Positions 45,196-55,203 of a DNA stretch of 64,000 bases are shown piece by piece (position 1 is the first letter of the stretch; each line of letters opens with the position of its first letter). The DNA lies in contig NZ_AQHN01000056.1 of assembly GCF_000359745.1 (NCBI RefSeq), positions 186,001 to 250,000 of the forward strand. Reading direction: 5' to 3'. The notes under the pieces are model-generated. The model had not been told where the DNA came from. It worked only from the letters and a program-made list of their open reading frames with translations, and searched no databases. The translations under genes and the position numbers were made by a program. The DNA is from Rhizobium freirei PRF 81 (GTDB lineage: Bacteria; Pseudomonadota; Alphaproteobacteria; Rhizobiales; Rhizobiaceae).

Positions 45196-45201
45196 AGCGC
45201 C

Positions 45202-45303
45202 ATGAGCACCGATAGCGCAGATCAGATCGATCGTCACCGCACCTGCCCGCAGGCTGTGGTTTTCCGCGCTTTCTCCGGCCGAGGTCTCCGCGTCCAGTCG
45301 TGA
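45202..45303 (+). CDS. Possible 33-codon leader peptide
   Basis: A short frame begins with ATG at 45202 and ends with TGA at 45301-45303, encoding MSTDSADQIDRHRTCPQAVV and 13 more residues. Its ATG sits at or very near the predicted transcription start, so translation could be leaderless. It lies entirely within the leader of the synthetase-like gene, 27 bases before that frame's first possible start. Whether it is translated is not known; it could be a chance frame. Confidence 0.35.
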   Translation: MSTDSADQIDRHRTCPQAVVFRAFSGRGLRVQS

Positions 45304-45330
45304 CGACCGGAGGCATCGTGCGTCCGGCCA

Positions 45331-46137
45331 TTGCTGGACGTAAAGCCCCTGCCCCAAAATATCAACGTTGCCCATGGAGAATGGCACGTGCTCAATATCT
45401 ACAACGTCAATTCGCTCGTTCACTGGGAAGAGCGAGACATCCGTCTGCGTAACGACCTCATCCGCTTCTTTTCCGACGAAGTCTCGAGCTTCCTGCGCTC
45501 CGCAAACCCCGCCTGGGATATCCGAAGGGTCGAGGCCCCTACCCTGATGCCGAGAAACCTGGTCTCCGAAGCCTATTCCAATTCGGATATATGGGTGCAG
45601 GAACGACTATCGGAAACCGAGGCCGAACTTCTGCTTCGCCCGGAAACGACACCATCCACCTATGTCTACATGCAGCATCTCCTCGGCAATCATTCGAGGA
45701 CACGGCTGCCTCTCTGCATCTGGCAGGCAGGCAAATCCTACCGCCGCGAACAGGACCAGCCCGGCAAAAATGTGCGGCTCAAGGAATTCTGGCAGCTCGA
45801 ATTCCAATGCGCCTTCACCGCCGACAGTGGCAACGACTATCACGCAGCGAGCCTGGAGCCGGTTCGCCGCATGATCGGATCGGTCATCCATTTGCCGACG
45901 AGGATCGTTCCGTCCGATCGCCTGCCGGCCTACTCGCAGGTCACGATGGATATCGAAGTGGATAACGGCGACAAATGGATGGAGGTCTGCTCCATCTCCA
46001 AGCGCACGGATTTCCCGCAGCGCTATCGCAACCAGGCCAAGAAGGGCCTGGCGACCGACCATGACGTCACGGTGCTGGAGATCGCCATCGGGCTCGACCG
46101 CTGCGTCTACAATTGGAACATAGCGGCAAGCAGATAA
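45331..46137 (+). CDS. Orphan class II aminoacyl-tRNA-synthetase-like protein (GlyRS-like core)
   Basis: This 268-residue protein has the core of a class II aminoacyl-tRNA synthetase and nothing else. Motif 2 is clear (GKSYRREQDQ then VRLKEFWQLEFQ, about residues 134-159) after LLRPETTPST (about 101-110), and motif 3 is EIAIGLDRCVYN near the C-terminus. The pattern resembles the alpha2-type glycyl-tRNA synthetase, which most alphaproteobacteria lack, using GlyQ/GlyS instead. There is no anticodon-binding domain. Starts are TTG 45331 or GTG 45388 (GGAG eight bases upstream); the second would remove 19 residues. Possible roles: amino-acid activation for a non-tRNA acceptor, or a regulator. Confidence 0.8.
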   Translation: MLDVKPLPQNINVAHGEWHVLNIYNVNSLVHWEERDIRLRNDLIRFFSDEVSSFLRSANPAWDIRRVEAPTLMPRNLVSEAYSNSDIWVQERLSETEAELLLRPETTPSTYVYMQHLLGNHSRTRLPLCIWQAGKSYRREQDQPGKNVRLKEFWQLEFQCAFTADSGNDYHAASLEPVRRMIGSVIHLPTRIVPSDRLPAYSQVTMDIEVDNGDKWMEVCSISKRTDFPQRYRNQAKKGLATDHDVTVLEIAIGLDRCVYNWNIAASR

Positions 46138-46142
46138 GACAG

Positions 46143-46171
46143 AAGGCCGGGTTCATTGCGAACCCGGCCTT
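46143..46171. terminator. Bidirectional terminator between the synthetase-like gene and gltD
   Basis: AAGGCCGGGTT-CATTGCG-AACCCGGCCTT is a perfect 11-pair stem followed by TCTC. It separates the convergent synthetase-like and gltD genes and probably serves both. Confidence 0.85.
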
Positions 46172-46202
46172 TCTCATAACTGACAGGCGATATCGGTGAG
46201 GC

Positions 46203-47657
46203 TTACCGCGGCAGAACCGTCGAGCCCATCAGGGCCTCGTCGATCGCACGCGCTGCCTGACGGCCCTCGCGGATCGCCCAGACCACCAGCGACTGGCCGC
46301 GGCGAACGTCGCCGGCGGTCCAGAGCTTGTCGACCGAAGTCTTGTAGTCCTTGTCGTTGGCAACAACGTTGGTCGAGCCGCGGCGGTCGGTGTTGAGCGT
46401 CAGCTTGCCGTCGAGTTCCTGGAGCACGCTGTCGGTGAAGGGGCCGCGGAAGCCGATGGCGATGAAGGCGAGATCGGCGCGGATGACGAATTCCGTTCCG
46501 GCGATCGGCTTGCGGCGCTCATCGACTTCGCAGCACTTTACACCGGTCAGCACGCCGTCTTCGCCGATGAACTCCAGCGTCGCGACCTGGAATTCGCGAA
46601 CTGCGCCCTCGGCCTGCGAGGAAGACGTGCGCATCTTCGTCGCCCAGAACGGCCAGACGGCAAGCTTGTCTTCCTTTTCCGGCGGCTGCGGGCGGATGTC
46701 GAGCTGCGTCACCTTCACGGCGCCCTGGCGGAATGCGGTGCCGACGCAATCGGATGCGGTATCGCCGCCGCCGACGACGACGATATGCTTGCCGCCTGCC
46801 AGGATCGGGTCGGCAGGCCAGCCGGCGCTGTCGATGTTCTCACGGCCGACACGGCGGTTCTGCTGCACGAGATAGGGCATGGCGTCATGGACGCCGGCCA
46901 GCTCGACGCCGGGAATGCCGGCTTCGCGCGGGGTTTCCGAGCCGCCGCAATAGAGCACGGCATCATGATCGGCCAGAAGCTGCTCGACCTTGACGTCGAC
47001 GCCGACGTTGACGCCGCAATGGAAGGTGACGCCCTCGCCCGTCATCTGCTCGACACGGCGGTCGATGAAGTTCTTCTCCATCTTGAAGTCAGGAATGCCA
47101 TAGCGCAGCAGGCCGCCGGGCTTGCTCTCGCGCTCGTAGAGATGAACCTCGTGGCCGGCGCGGCCGAGCTGCTGGGCAGCCGCCATGCCGGCGGGGCCGG
47201 AACCGATGATGGCGACCTTCTTGCCCGTATGCACCGTTGCCGGCTGCGGACGAATGAAGCCAAGCTCATAGGCCTTGTCGGCAATCGCCTGCTCGACGGT
47301 CTTGATGGCGACCGGCGCATCTTCCAGGTTCAGCGTGCAGGCCTCCTCGCAGGGTGCGGGGCAGACGCGACCGGTGAATTCCGGAAAGTTGTTGGTCGAA
47401 TGCAGGTTGCGGATCGCCTCTTCCCAGTTGTTGTTGTAGACGAGGTCGTTCCAATCCGGAATCTGGTTGTGCACCGGGCAGCCGGTCGGGCCGTGGCAAT
47501 AGGGAATGCCACAGTCCATGCAGCGCGCTGCCTGTTTTTGCACTTCCTGGTCCGACATGGGGATCGTGAATTCGCGGAAATGCCGGATGCGATCCGATGC
47601 CGGCTGATACTTGCCGACCTGACGGTCGATCTCCAAGAAGCCTGTTACCTTGCCCAT
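46203..47657 (-). CDS. gltD: Glutamate synthase (NADPH) small subunit
   Basis: This 484-residue flavoprotein passes electrons from NADPH to the large subunit for glutamate formation from glutamine and 2-oxoglutarate. The N-terminal Fe-S region has Cys46, Cys49, Cys54 and Cys60 (CMDCGIPYC through GCP), followed by CPAPCEEACT. The FAD motif VAIIGSGPAGMAAA and NADPH motif IVVVGGGDTASDC are intact. The gltB gene lies upstream on the same strand, with a ~178-base gap that holds a hairpin. Confidence 0.96.
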   Translation of the reverse strand: MGKVTGFLEIDRQVGKYQPASDRIRHFREFTIPMSDQEVQKQAARCMDCGIPYCHGPTGCPVHNQIPDWNDLVYNNNWEEAIRNLHSTNNFPEFTGRVCPAPCEEACTLNLEDAPVAIKTVEQAIADKAYELGFIRPQPATVHTGKKVAIIGSGPAGMAAAQQLGRAGHEVHLYERESKPGGLLRYGIPDFKMEKNFIDRRVEQMTGEGVTFHCGVNVGVDVKVEQLLADHDAVLYCGGSETPREAGIPGVELAGVHDAMPYLVQQNRRVGRENIDSAGWPADPILAGGKHIVVVGGGDTASDCVGTAFRQGAVKVTQLDIRPQPPEKEDKLAVWPFWATKMRTSSSQAEGAVREFQVATLEFIGEDGVLTGVKCCEVDERRKPIAGTEFVIRADLAFIAIGFRGPFTDSVLQELDGKLTLNTDRRGSTNVVANDKDYKTSVDKLWTAGDVRRGQSLVVWAIREGRQAARAIDEALMGSTVLPR

Positions 47658-47675
47658 GCTTTCGTTTCCTCACTC

Positions 47676-47696
47676 AAAAAGAGGAGCCGAGGCTCC
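47676..47696 (-). terminator. Hairpin with T-run between gltB and gltD
   Basis: On the minus strand GGAGC-CTCG-GCTCC is followed by TCTTTTT. It lies ~140 bases after the gltB stop and just before gltD. It may reduce rather than stop transcription into gltD. Confidence 0.5.
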
Positions 47697-47835
47697 CGTG
47701 CCTGAGGGCAAATCCCGTTGCCCTGTCCGGCACTTTAATTCAAATCCGATTCCGCTATTCGACAGTTGCCATCGCCGTGATCAGCGACCGCAATGCGAGG
47801 CGAAGTCCTCGACTGGCTTGGTGAGCCGGGGCGGA

Positions 47836-50800
47836 TTACTCCGCCGCCACGCTCATCCGGCTGCGCTCCATTTCAACGAGGGCACGACGGTATTCGACCG
47901 GCATGACCTTGCGGAATTTCGGGCGGTAGTCGGCCCAGCGATCGAGAATTTCCTTGGCTCGCGTCGAGCCCGTATAGTGGAAATGGTTCGAAATCAGCTG
48001 GTAGAGACGCTCCTCATCATGGCGTGTCATGTCATCCGAGACGTCGACGCGTCCCTTGTGCATGATGTCGCCGCCGTGATGATGCAGCTTCTCCAACAGT
48101 TCGTCCTCTTCGGGAACCGGCTCCAGTTCGACCATGGCCATGTTGCAGCGGCTGGCGAAATCGCCCTTCTCGTCGAGCACGTAGGCGACACCGCCCGACA
48201 TGCCCGCTGCGAAGTTGCGCCCGGTCTCGCCGAGCACGACGACGACGCCGCCGGTCATGTATTCGCAGCCGTGGTCACCCACGCCTTCGACGATGGCGAC
48301 CGCACCGGAGTTTCTGACTGCGAAGCGCTCGCCCGCGACACCGCGGAAGTAGCACTCGCCTTCGGTCGCACCGTAGAGCACGGTGTTGCCGACGATGATC
48401 GAGTGTTCGGCCTTAATCTTCGAATTCTCCGGCGGACGGACGATGATGCGGCCGCCCGAAAGGCCCTTGCCGACATAGTCGTTGCCGTCGCCGATGAGGT
48501 TGAAGGTCACGCCGCGCGCCAGGAATGCGCCGAACGACTGGCCGGCTGTGCCCTTGAGCGTGACGTTGATCGTATCATCCTTCAGGCCGCGATGGCCGTA
48601 GCGCTTGGCAACCGCGCCCGACAGCATGGCGCCGGCCGAACGGTCGACGTTCTTGATGTCGACTTCGAAGGCGACCGGTGTCTTGGAAGACAGCGCCGGT
48701 TCGGCCTTCTCGATCAGCTTGCGGTCGAGAACGTCGTCGATCGGGTGCTTCTGCACTGATGTCCAGTAGGTCTCTTCCTTCGGCGCATCGACCTTGTGGA
48801 AGATGCGGCTGAAGTCGAGGCCCTTGGCCTTCCAGTGGGCGAGCATGTCGTCCTTTTCCAGAAGCTCGGAAGCGCCGATGATGTCGTCCAGCTTGGTCAC
48901 GCCAAGCGAGGCGAGGATCTCGCGCACTTCTTCGGCAACGAAGAAGAAGTAGTTGATGACATGTTCCGGCGCGCCCTTGAAGCGCTTGCGCAGCACCGGA
49001 TCCTGGGTGGCGACGCCAACCGGACAGGTGTTCAGGTGGCACTTGCGCATCATGATGCAGCCGGCCGCGATCAGCGGCGCGGTGGCAAAGCCGAATTCGT
49101 CGGCACCGAGCAGCGCGCCGATGATGACGTCGCGGCCGGTCTTGAGACCACCGTCCACCTGCAGGGCGATGCGCGAGCGCAGCCCATTCAGCACCAGCGT
49201 CTGCTGGGTCTCGGCAAGGCCGATTTCCCAAGGAGAGCCAGCATGCTTCAGCGAGGTCAGCGGCGAAGCGCCGGTGCCGCCGTCATAGCCTGAGACGGTG
49301 ATATGATCGGCGCGCGCCTTGGCGACGCCGGCGGCAACCGTGCCGACGCCGACTTCCGAGACGAGCTTGACCGACACATCCGAGGTCGGGTTGACGTTCT
49401 TCAGGTCGAAGATCAGCTGCGCCAGATCCTCGATCGAATAGATGTCATGGTGCGGCGGCGGCGAGATCAGGCCGACACCCGGCGTCGAATGCCGGGTCTT
49501 GGCAACCGTGGCATCGACCTTGTGGCCGGGCAGCTGGCCGCCTTCGCCGGGCTTGGCGCCCTGCGCGACCTTGATCTGCAGCACGTCGGCATTGACCAGA
49601 TATTCGGTGGTCACGCCGAAACGGCCAGACGCAATCTGCTTGATGGCGGAACGTTCCGGGTTCGGCGAGCCGTCGACGAGCGGCATGTAACGGTCCGCTT
49701 CTTCGCCGCCTTCGCCGGTGTTCGACTTGCCGCCGATGCGGTTCATGGCGATCGCCAGCGTCGTGTGCGCCTCGCGACTGATCGAGCCAAAGGACATGGC
49801 GCCCGTCGAGAAGCGCTTGACGATATCGACCGCCGGCTCGACCTGATCGATCGAGATCGGCTTACGGCCGAGCGCTTCTGCACCCTTGATCTTGAAGAGG
49901 CCGCGGATGGTGTTCATCCGAAGCGCCGAATCGTTGACCATTTCCGAGAATTCGCGATAGCGATCCTCGGCATTGCCGCGCACGGCATGCTGGAGCGCGG
50001 CCACCGCATCCGGCGTCCAGGCATGGCTTTCGCCGCGCATGCGGAAGGCATACTCGCCGCCGATATCGAGCGTGCTTGCCAGCAGCGGATCGCGGCCGAA
50101 AGCCGAGTTGTGACGCGCGACGGTTTCCTCGGCGATTGTATCGAGACCGATGCCTTCGATCATCGTTGCCGTGCCGAAGAAGTATTTTTCGACCAGCTCC
50201 TGCTGCAAGCCCACAGCATCGAAGATCTGCGCGCCGCAATAGGACTGATAGGTCGAAATGCCCATCTTCGACATGACCTTGAGGATGCCCTTACCGACCG
50301 CCTTGATGTAGCGGTAGACGACTTCCGAGGCGTCCACTTCTTTCGGGAATTCGCCGCGCTGATGCATGTCGAGCAGCGTGTCGAAGGCGAGATAAGGGTT
50401 GATCGCCTCCGCACCGTAGCCGGCGAGCAGGCAGAAATGATGCACTTCGCGCGGCTCGCCGGTTTCGACGACGAGACCGACCGAGGTGCGCAGGCCCTTG
50501 CGGATCAGGTGATGATGCACGGCGGCCGTCGCCAGCAGCGCCGGGATCGCGATGCGATCCGGTCCGATCTGACGGTCGGAGAGCACGATGATATTGTAGC
50601 CGCCGCGAACGGCCGCTTCCGCCCGCTCGCAGAGCCGGTCGAGCATCTCGGGCATGCCTTCGGCGCCACGTTCGACATCATAGGTAAAGTCGAGCGTCTT
50701 GGTGTCGAAGCGATCCTCCGTATGACCAATGGAGCGGATCTTTTCGAGATCGCCGTTGGTCAGGATCGGCTGGCGCACTTCCAGGCGCTTGGCGTTGGCC

Positions 50801-52575
50801 ATGCCGGTATGATCGAGCAGGTTCGGGCGCGGACCGATGAACGAGACGAGGCTCATGACGAGCTCCTCGCGGATCGGATCGATCGGCGGGTTCGTCACCT
50901 GCGCGAAGTTCTGCTTGAAGTAGGTGTAAAGCAGCTTCGGCTTGTCGGACATGGCCGAGATCGGCGTATCCGTGCCCATGGAGCCGACGGCTTCCTGCCC
51001 GGTCGTCGCCATCGGCGACATCAGGAGCTTGGTATCCTCGGTGGTGTAGCCAAAGGCCTGCTGGCGGTCGAGCAGCGACACGTCACGGCGCAGCGCCCGG
51101 GGCTCCACCGGCTTCAGATCTTCGAGGATCAGCTGCGTACGGTTAAGCCAGCTGCGATAGGGATGCTTGCCTGACAGTTCCGACTTCACCTCGTCGTCGG
51201 AGATGATGCGGCCCTTTTCCATGTCGATCAACAGCATCTTGCCCGGCTGCAGGCGCCACTTCTGGATGATCTTCTCTTCCTCGACCGGCAGAACGCCGGC
51301 CTCGGACGCCATGATGATGCGATCGTCGTTGGTGACGAGATAGCGAGCCGGGCGCAGGCCGTTACGGTCGAGCGTCGCGCCAATCTGCTTGCCGTCGGTG
51401 AATGCGACGGCGGCCGGGCCATCCCACGGTTCCATCAGGGCGGCGTGATACTCGTAGAATGCCTTGCGCTCGGCCGCCATCAGCTGGTTGCCGGCCCATG
51501 CTTCCGGAATGAGCATCATCATGGCATGCGCCATGGAATATCCGCCGCGCACGAGGAATTCGAGCGCGTTGTCGAAGCAGGCCGTATCCGACTGCCCCTC
51601 GTACGAGATCGGCCACAGCTTGGAGATATCTTCGCCGAAGAGCGGCGAGGATACCGACGCCTGACGGGCGGCCATCCAGTTGACGTTGCCGCGCAGCGTG
51701 TTGATTTCGCCATTGTGAGCGACCATGCGATACGGATGCGCCAGCTTCCAGGACGGGAAGGTGTTGGTCGAGAACCGCTGGTGCACGAGGGCAACCGCCG
51801 TTTCGAAACGCGGGTCGGACAAGTCCTTATAATAAGCGCCCACCTGGTAGGCGAGGAACATGCCCTTGTAGACGATGGTCGAGCTCGACAGCGAGACAGG
51901 ATAGAAGCTGCTCTCCTCGCCCTCATATTCCGCATAGATGCGGTTGGAGATCACCTTGCGCAGGGTGAAGAGGCGGCGCTCGAATTCCTCGTTCGTGCCG
52001 GCATCGCGGCCGGCGCCGATGAAGACCTGTACATGATGCGGCTCGGTGGCGGCAATGTCAGGCGCCTTCGACAGCGAGGAATTATCGACCGGCACGTCGC
52101 GGAAGCCGAGCAGCACCTGGCCTTCTTCGGCAACGACCTGCTTGATCGCGGTCTTGAAATGCTCGATCAGCGCCTCGTCGCGCGGCAGGAAGAAATGGCC
52201 GACGCCATATTCGCCCGCCTTCGGCAGGATGACGCCCTGCTTGGCCATCTCCTCGCGGAAGAAACGGTCCGGGATCTGCACGAGAATGCCCGCGCCGTCG
52301 CCCATCAGCGGATCGGCACCAACGGCACCACGATGCGTCAGGTTCTCGAGAATGAACAGGCCGTCGCGCACGATCTGATGCGACTTGCGGCCCTTCATGT
52401 GCGCAACAAAGCCGACGCCGCAGGCATCGTGTTCGTTGCGCGGATCGTAGAGGCCTTGCTTCGGCGGGAGACCGCCCGATGTCGGACGATTGGCACGTTT
52501 CGACGTTTTGGCCGTCGCGGCAGCATTGGCTGCAGCGGTCTGGTCAAAACTCGTGAACGTCTTCCTGTTCGTCAT
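47836..52575 (-). CDS. gltB: Glutamate synthase (NADPH) large subunit
   Basis: This 1579-residue enzyme is the catalytic subunit of glutamate synthase. The glutaminase domain begins at Cys52 in [13 protein letters not shown], which becomes the N-terminal nucleophile after removal of a ~51-residue propeptide. The central and FMN-binding synthase domains follow (about 480-1230, with [18 protein letters not shown] and the Fe-S cysteines of [15 protein letters not shown]), and a GXGXG beta-helix ends the protein. The ATG at 52575 follows GGAGGGAAG; an in-frame extension upstream is unlikely. It works with GltD in ammonium assimilation. Confidence 0.97.
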   Translation of the reverse strand: MTNRKTFTSFDQTAAANAAATAKTSKRANRPTSGGLPPKQGLYDPRNEHDACGVGFVAHMKGRKSHQIVRDGLFILENLTHRGAVGADPLMGDGAGILVQIPDRFFREEMAKQGVILPKAGEYGVGHFFLPRDEALIEHFKTAIKQVVAEEGQVLLGFRDVPVDNSSLSKAPDIAATEPHHVQVFIGAGRDAGTNEEFERRLFTLRKVISNRIYAEYEGEESSFYPVSLSSSTIVYKGMFLAYQVGAYYKDLSDPRFETAVALVHQRFSTNTFPSWKLAHPYRMVAHNGEINTLRGNVNWMAARQASVSSPLFGEDISKLWPISYEGQSDTACFDNALEFLVRGGYSMAHAMMMLIPEAWAGNQLMAAERKAFYEYHAALMEPWDGPAAVAFTDGKQIGATLDRNGLRPARYLVTNDDRIIMASEAGVLPVEEEKIIQKWRLQPGKMLLIDMEKGRIISDDEVKSELSGKHPYRSWLNRTQLILEDLKPVEPRALRRDVSLLDRQQAFGYTTEDTKLLMSPMATTGQEAVGSMGTDTPISAMSDKPKLLYTYFKQNFAQVTNPPIDPIREELVMSLVSFIGPRPNLLDHTGMANAKRLEVRQPILTNGDLEKIRSIGHTEDRFDTKTLDFTYDVERGAEGMPEMLDRLCERAEAAVRGGYNIIVLSDRQIGPDRIAIPALLATAAVHHHLIRKGLRTSVGLVVETGEPREVHHFCLLAGYGAEAINPYLAFDTLLDMHQRGEFPKEVDASEVVYRYIKAVGKGILKVMSKMGISTYQSYCGAQIFDAVGLQQELVEKYFFGTATMIEGIGLDTIAEETVARHNSAFGRDPLLASTLDIGGEYAFRMRGESHAWTPDAVAALQHAVRGNAEDRYREFSEMVNDSALRMNTIRGLFKIKGAEALGRKPISIDQVEPAVDIVKRFSTGAMSFGSISREAHTTLAIAMNRIGGKSNTGEGGEEADRYMPLVDGSPNPERSAIKQIASGRFGVTTEYLVNADVLQIKVAQGAKPGEGGQLPGHKVDATVAKTRHSTPGVGLISPPPHHDIYSIEDLAQLIFDLKNVNPTSDVSVKLVSEVGVGTVAAGVAKARADHITVSGYDGGTGASPLTSLKHAGSPWEIGLAETQQTLVLNGLRSRIALQVDGGLKTGRDVIIGALLGADEFGFATAPLIAAGCIMMRKCHLNTCPVGVATQDPVLRKRFKGAPEHVINYFFFVAEEVREILASLGVTKLDDIIGASELLEKDDMLAHWKAKGLDFSRIFHKVDAPKEETYWTSVQKHPIDDVLDRKLIEKAEPALSSKTPVAFEVDIKNVDRSAGAMLSGAVAKRYGHRGLKDDTINVTLKGTAGQSFGAFLARGVTFNLIGDGNDYVGKGLSGGRIIVRPPENSKIKAEHSIIVGNTVLYGATEGECYFRGVAGERFAVRNSGAVAIVEGVGDHGCEYMTGGVVVVLGETGRNFAAGMSGGVAYVLDEKGDFASRCNMAMVELEPVPEEDELLEKLHHHGGDIMHKGRVDVSDDMTRHDEERLYQLISNHFHYTGSTRAKEILDRWADYRPKFRKVMPVEYRRALVEMERSRMSVAAE

Positions 52576-53139
52576 CGTCTTCCCTCCGGTAAGGCCCGCC
52601 TCGCGGGCGCTCCTTCGTCCCGCGCGGTCCGTTTCCGGCGCCGACGCGCGACAGCTCTGTTGCATTGTGAAGATCCGGCCGCGAACCATGGCCCCGCTAT
52701 GGAGCCTGTCGTCAGCGTTCCGCGCCTTGCTATTCCACCGTCGCCCTGCCCGGCGCCTCGAAGGCGTCAAGGACTTGCTCTCGGTAATTATAGCCCGAAA
52801 TCCCGACATCGTCAGGACCCTCCGGCGCATCTTCGGCCTCAGCGGCCAAAATAGGACAGCAACCCTGTCCTAATTCATCAGCTCTATGCCAGAAAGTGTC
52901 CCCCTTCGCAAGAGCAAAACGGCAAAAATTCGTCAATGAAAGACGGAAGATTGCCTATGTCGCATAAATCGAGCAATAAAGTTTCGCTGCGGCGCATCAT
53001 TTTATTTGTTGATTGCGTAGATCAATTTCTGTGATGGGTTCTTCAAGTTCTTGCTCTTGATAGGTTTTTGCATTGGCGTAATGTCCCGCCGACCCTATTT
53101 ATCACGCTGCAACTCACTCTCGTTCATTGGTGCATCTCC
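52576..53139. other. Divergent gltB / threonine aldolase intergenic region
   Basis: This 564-base gap holds no convincing gene. A GCCCGC-CTC-GCGGGC hairpin at 52594-52608 lies directly upstream of the gltB ribosome site. A perfect palindrome TAGGACAG-CAACC-CTGTCCTA is at 52852-52872. The rest is AT-richer, with likely promoters for gltB and the aldolase. Confidence 0.55.
52852..52872. promoter_or_regulatory. Eight-base-arm palindrome upstream of gltB
   Basis: TAGGACAG-CAACC-CTGTCCTA is a perfect inverted repeat ~280 bases before gltB. It is a candidate operator for gltB or the aldolase gene. The regulator is unknown, and no T-run supports a terminator. Confidence 0.35.
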
Positions 53140-54186
53140 ATGTTCTTTGCCTCCGATAATTGGGCCGGCGCCCACTCCAAGATCGCCGAACGTCTCCTTG
53201 CCGAGTCAGGAGGCTTTGCCACCGCCTATGGCCTGAGCGATCTGGATCAAAAGGTAGAAGCCAAGTTCAGCGAAATCTTCGAGCGTGAGGTTGCAGTCTT
53301 CTTCGTCGCGACAGGTTCGGCCGCCAATTCATTGTCGCTCGCCAGCGTCCAGAAGCCGGGCGGCATCACCTTTTGCCATAGCGAGGCACATGTGGCCGAG
53401 GACGAATGCGGCTCGCCGGATTTCTTCAGCTCCGCGCGGCTGGCGACGGTCAAGGGCGCAGCCGGCAAGATCGACCCCCAAGCGCTTGCCGCGAAGATCG
53501 CCCGTTTCCCGCAGGATGCGGTGCATCACGGTCGCGCCGCTGCCGTGACGATCACGCAGGCGACGGAAATCGGCACCGTCTACTCGCTCGACGAGATCGA
53601 CGCTGTGGCCTCCGTCGCCAAGGCCAATGGCCTGCCGCTGCACATGGACGGCGCGCGTTTCGCCAACGCCCTGGTCGCGCTCGCCGCCAGCCCGGCTGAG
53701 ATGACCTGGAAGCGCGGCGTCGACATTCTTTCCTTCGGCGGCACCAAGAACGGCTGCTGGTGCGCCGAGGCGATCGTCTTCTTCGATCCGGAGAAGGCAA
53801 AGGAGATGCATTTCATCCGCAAGCGCGCCGCCCAGCTCTTCTCCAAATCGCGCTTCATCGCCGCCCAGTTCGACGGCTATTTCCAGGATGGACTCTGGCT
53901 CGATCTGGCCCGCCATTCCAATGGCATGGCCGATCGTCTGCGCGCCGGCATCGAAAAGACCCGTGGCGCCCGCCTTGCCTGGCCGACGATCTCGAATGAG
54001 GTTTTCGCGATCATACCGAAATCCGCTTCCAAGGCCGCCGAGGACAAGGGTGCCAAATTCTACGAATGGCCGATCCCGGAATCGCAGCCGGATCTGGTCG
54101 GCGATGATGAAACGCTGATCCGTCTCGTGACCAGCTTCGCCACAACGGAAGCCGATGTGGCGAACTTCCTCGCCTGCCTGGGCTGA
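53140..54186 (+). CDS. Low-specificity L-threonine aldolase
   Basis: This 348-residue PLP enzyme of the beta-eliminating lyase group splits threonine to glycine and acetaldehyde. The PLP lysine lies in LSFGGTKNGCWCAEA, and HMDGARFANAL holds the cofactor-ring Asp. The start at 53140 gives MFFASDNWAG, the usual N-terminus; the in-frame extension to 53068 is not family-like. It is not clearly part of an operon. Confidence 0.9.
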   Translation: MFFASDNWAGAHSKIAERLLAESGGFATAYGLSDLDQKVEAKFSEIFEREVAVFFVATGSAANSLSLASVQKPGGITFCHSEAHVAEDECGSPDFFSSARLATVKGAAGKIDPQALAAKIARFPQDAVHHGRAAAVTITQATEIGTVYSLDEIDAVASVAKANGLPLHMDGARFANALVALAASPAEMTWKRGVDILSFGGTKNGCWCAEAIVFFDPEKAKEMHFIRKRAAQLFSKSRFIAAQFDGYFQDGLWLDLARHSNGMADRLRAGIEKTRGARLAWPTISNEVFAIIPKSASKAAEDKGAKFYEWPIPESQPDLVGDDETLIRLVTSFATTEADVANFLACLG

Positions 54187-54219
54187 TATCGCGAATAAAC
54201 GGAGCGCTGCGTCGGCCTG

Positions 54220-55092
54220 TCAGGGCAGATGCAGCGTCTCGGACCGCGGCCCCCTCACCTTGGCGAGAATGTCCTCCGACAAGGCTTTGACAAGCAGCTG
54301 ATCCGCTCCTTTGCGCGGCACCAGCACGAATTCGACGTCTTCCAGAGCCGGCAGCCAGCCCGGCGCAATCTCCATCAATCCGGCCGGCGCCATGCTCCTG
54401 GGCTGAACGAGAACGCCCATGCCGGCGCGCGCCGCGGCCGTCAGCCCGCTGAGGCTGCCGCAGGTGCAGACGATCCGCCACGGCATCTGCTGCCGGCGCA
54501 GCGCCTCCAGCGCAATGGCGCGGGTGACGCTCGGCACGGGAAAGGCGATCAATGGCAGCGGTGATTCGAGCCTGCGAATACGCTCCGGATCGCGCGCCAG
54601 CCAGACCAGCGGCTCGCGATAGACGAGCGTTCCCCTGACATCGCCGAGCCGGCGCTTGGCAAGCACCAGATCGAGATCGCCATTGTCCTGCATTTCATAA
54701 AGCGTGCCGCTGAGCGCGACCGTCAACTCGAGATCGACCGACGGATGTGAGCGAACGAATTCCTCCAGCACGTCAGGGAGCTGGCTGGTGACGAAATCCT
54801 CCGAGACGCCGAGCCGAAGGCTGCCGCGCAGGCTGTTGCCGGCGAAGAGCTGGCGCACGTCTCCCTCGATCGACAATATCTGCCGCGCATGCCCGAGCAG
54901 CGCCTCGCCGTCGGCGGTCAGGACGACGCGGTGGGTGTCGCGCGCCAAAAGCTTCCGGCCGAGCTCCGCTTCCAGCCGCTGTATGTGCTGGCTGACTGTG
55001 GATTGCCCGAGCCCGAGCCGTTCTGCCGCCAGCGTGAAGCTGCCCATCTGCTCGACGGCGACGAAACTGCGCAATTGTGTGAGGTCTAGCAT
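54220..55092 (-). CDS. LysR-family transcriptional regulator
   Basis: This 290-residue LysR protein has an N-terminal helix-turn-helix (about residues 3-60, AAERLGLGQSTVSQHIQRLE) and an effector-binding domain. It is divergent from the bile-acid-symporter-like gene, with 111 bases between the starts, and likely controls it. The frame begins GTG at 55095; the ATG at 55092 is the more usual start. Confidence 0.9.
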   Translation of the reverse strand: MLDLTQLRSFVAVEQMGSFTLAAERLGLGQSTVSQHIQRLEAELGRKLLARDTHRVVLTADGEALLGHARQILSIEGDVRQLFAGNSLRGSLRLGVSEDFVTSQLPDVLEEFVRSHPSVDLELTVALSGTLYEMQDNGDLDLVLAKRRLGDVRGTLVYREPLVWLARDPERIRRLESPLPLIAFPVPSVTRAIALEALRRQQMPWRIVCTCGSLSGLTAAARAGMGVLVQPRSMAPAGLMEIAPGWLPALEDVEFVLVPRKGADQLLVKALSEDILAKVRGPRSETLHLP

Positions 55093-55112
55093 CACGCTTA
55101 TCCCATTTTACG

Positions 55113-55164
55113 ATAACTGTTATTCCTTGCATCGTGGATCGCGATAGGTCTATCTGCAAGACCT
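55113..55164. promoter_or_regulatory. Palindromes between LysR and symporter genes
   Basis: ATAAC-T-GTTAT at 55113-55123 is a perfect palindrome. AGGTCT-N7-AGACCT at 55146-55164 is a second dyad with the half-site spacing common for LysR operators. Both lie in the divergent gap. Confidence 0.4.
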
Positions 55165-55203
55165 AATTCATCAAGACTTGCAAATGCGATTGGGGTTGGC
55201 ACG

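Noticed and set aside
45202-45330. T-box leader for the synthetase-like gene
   Set aside because: T-boxes are not expected in alphaproteobacteria, and no T-box sequence or antiterminator is visible.
45331-46137. GlyQ (glycyl-tRNA synthetase alpha subunit)
   Set aside because: The sequence lacks GlyQ features, and no glyS follows. The motif 2 region matches the unrelated alpha2-type pattern.
49303-51174. 623-codon open frame on the plus strand
   Set aside because: It is antisense to gltB, and its Asp/Arg/His-rich translation is typical of shadow frames.
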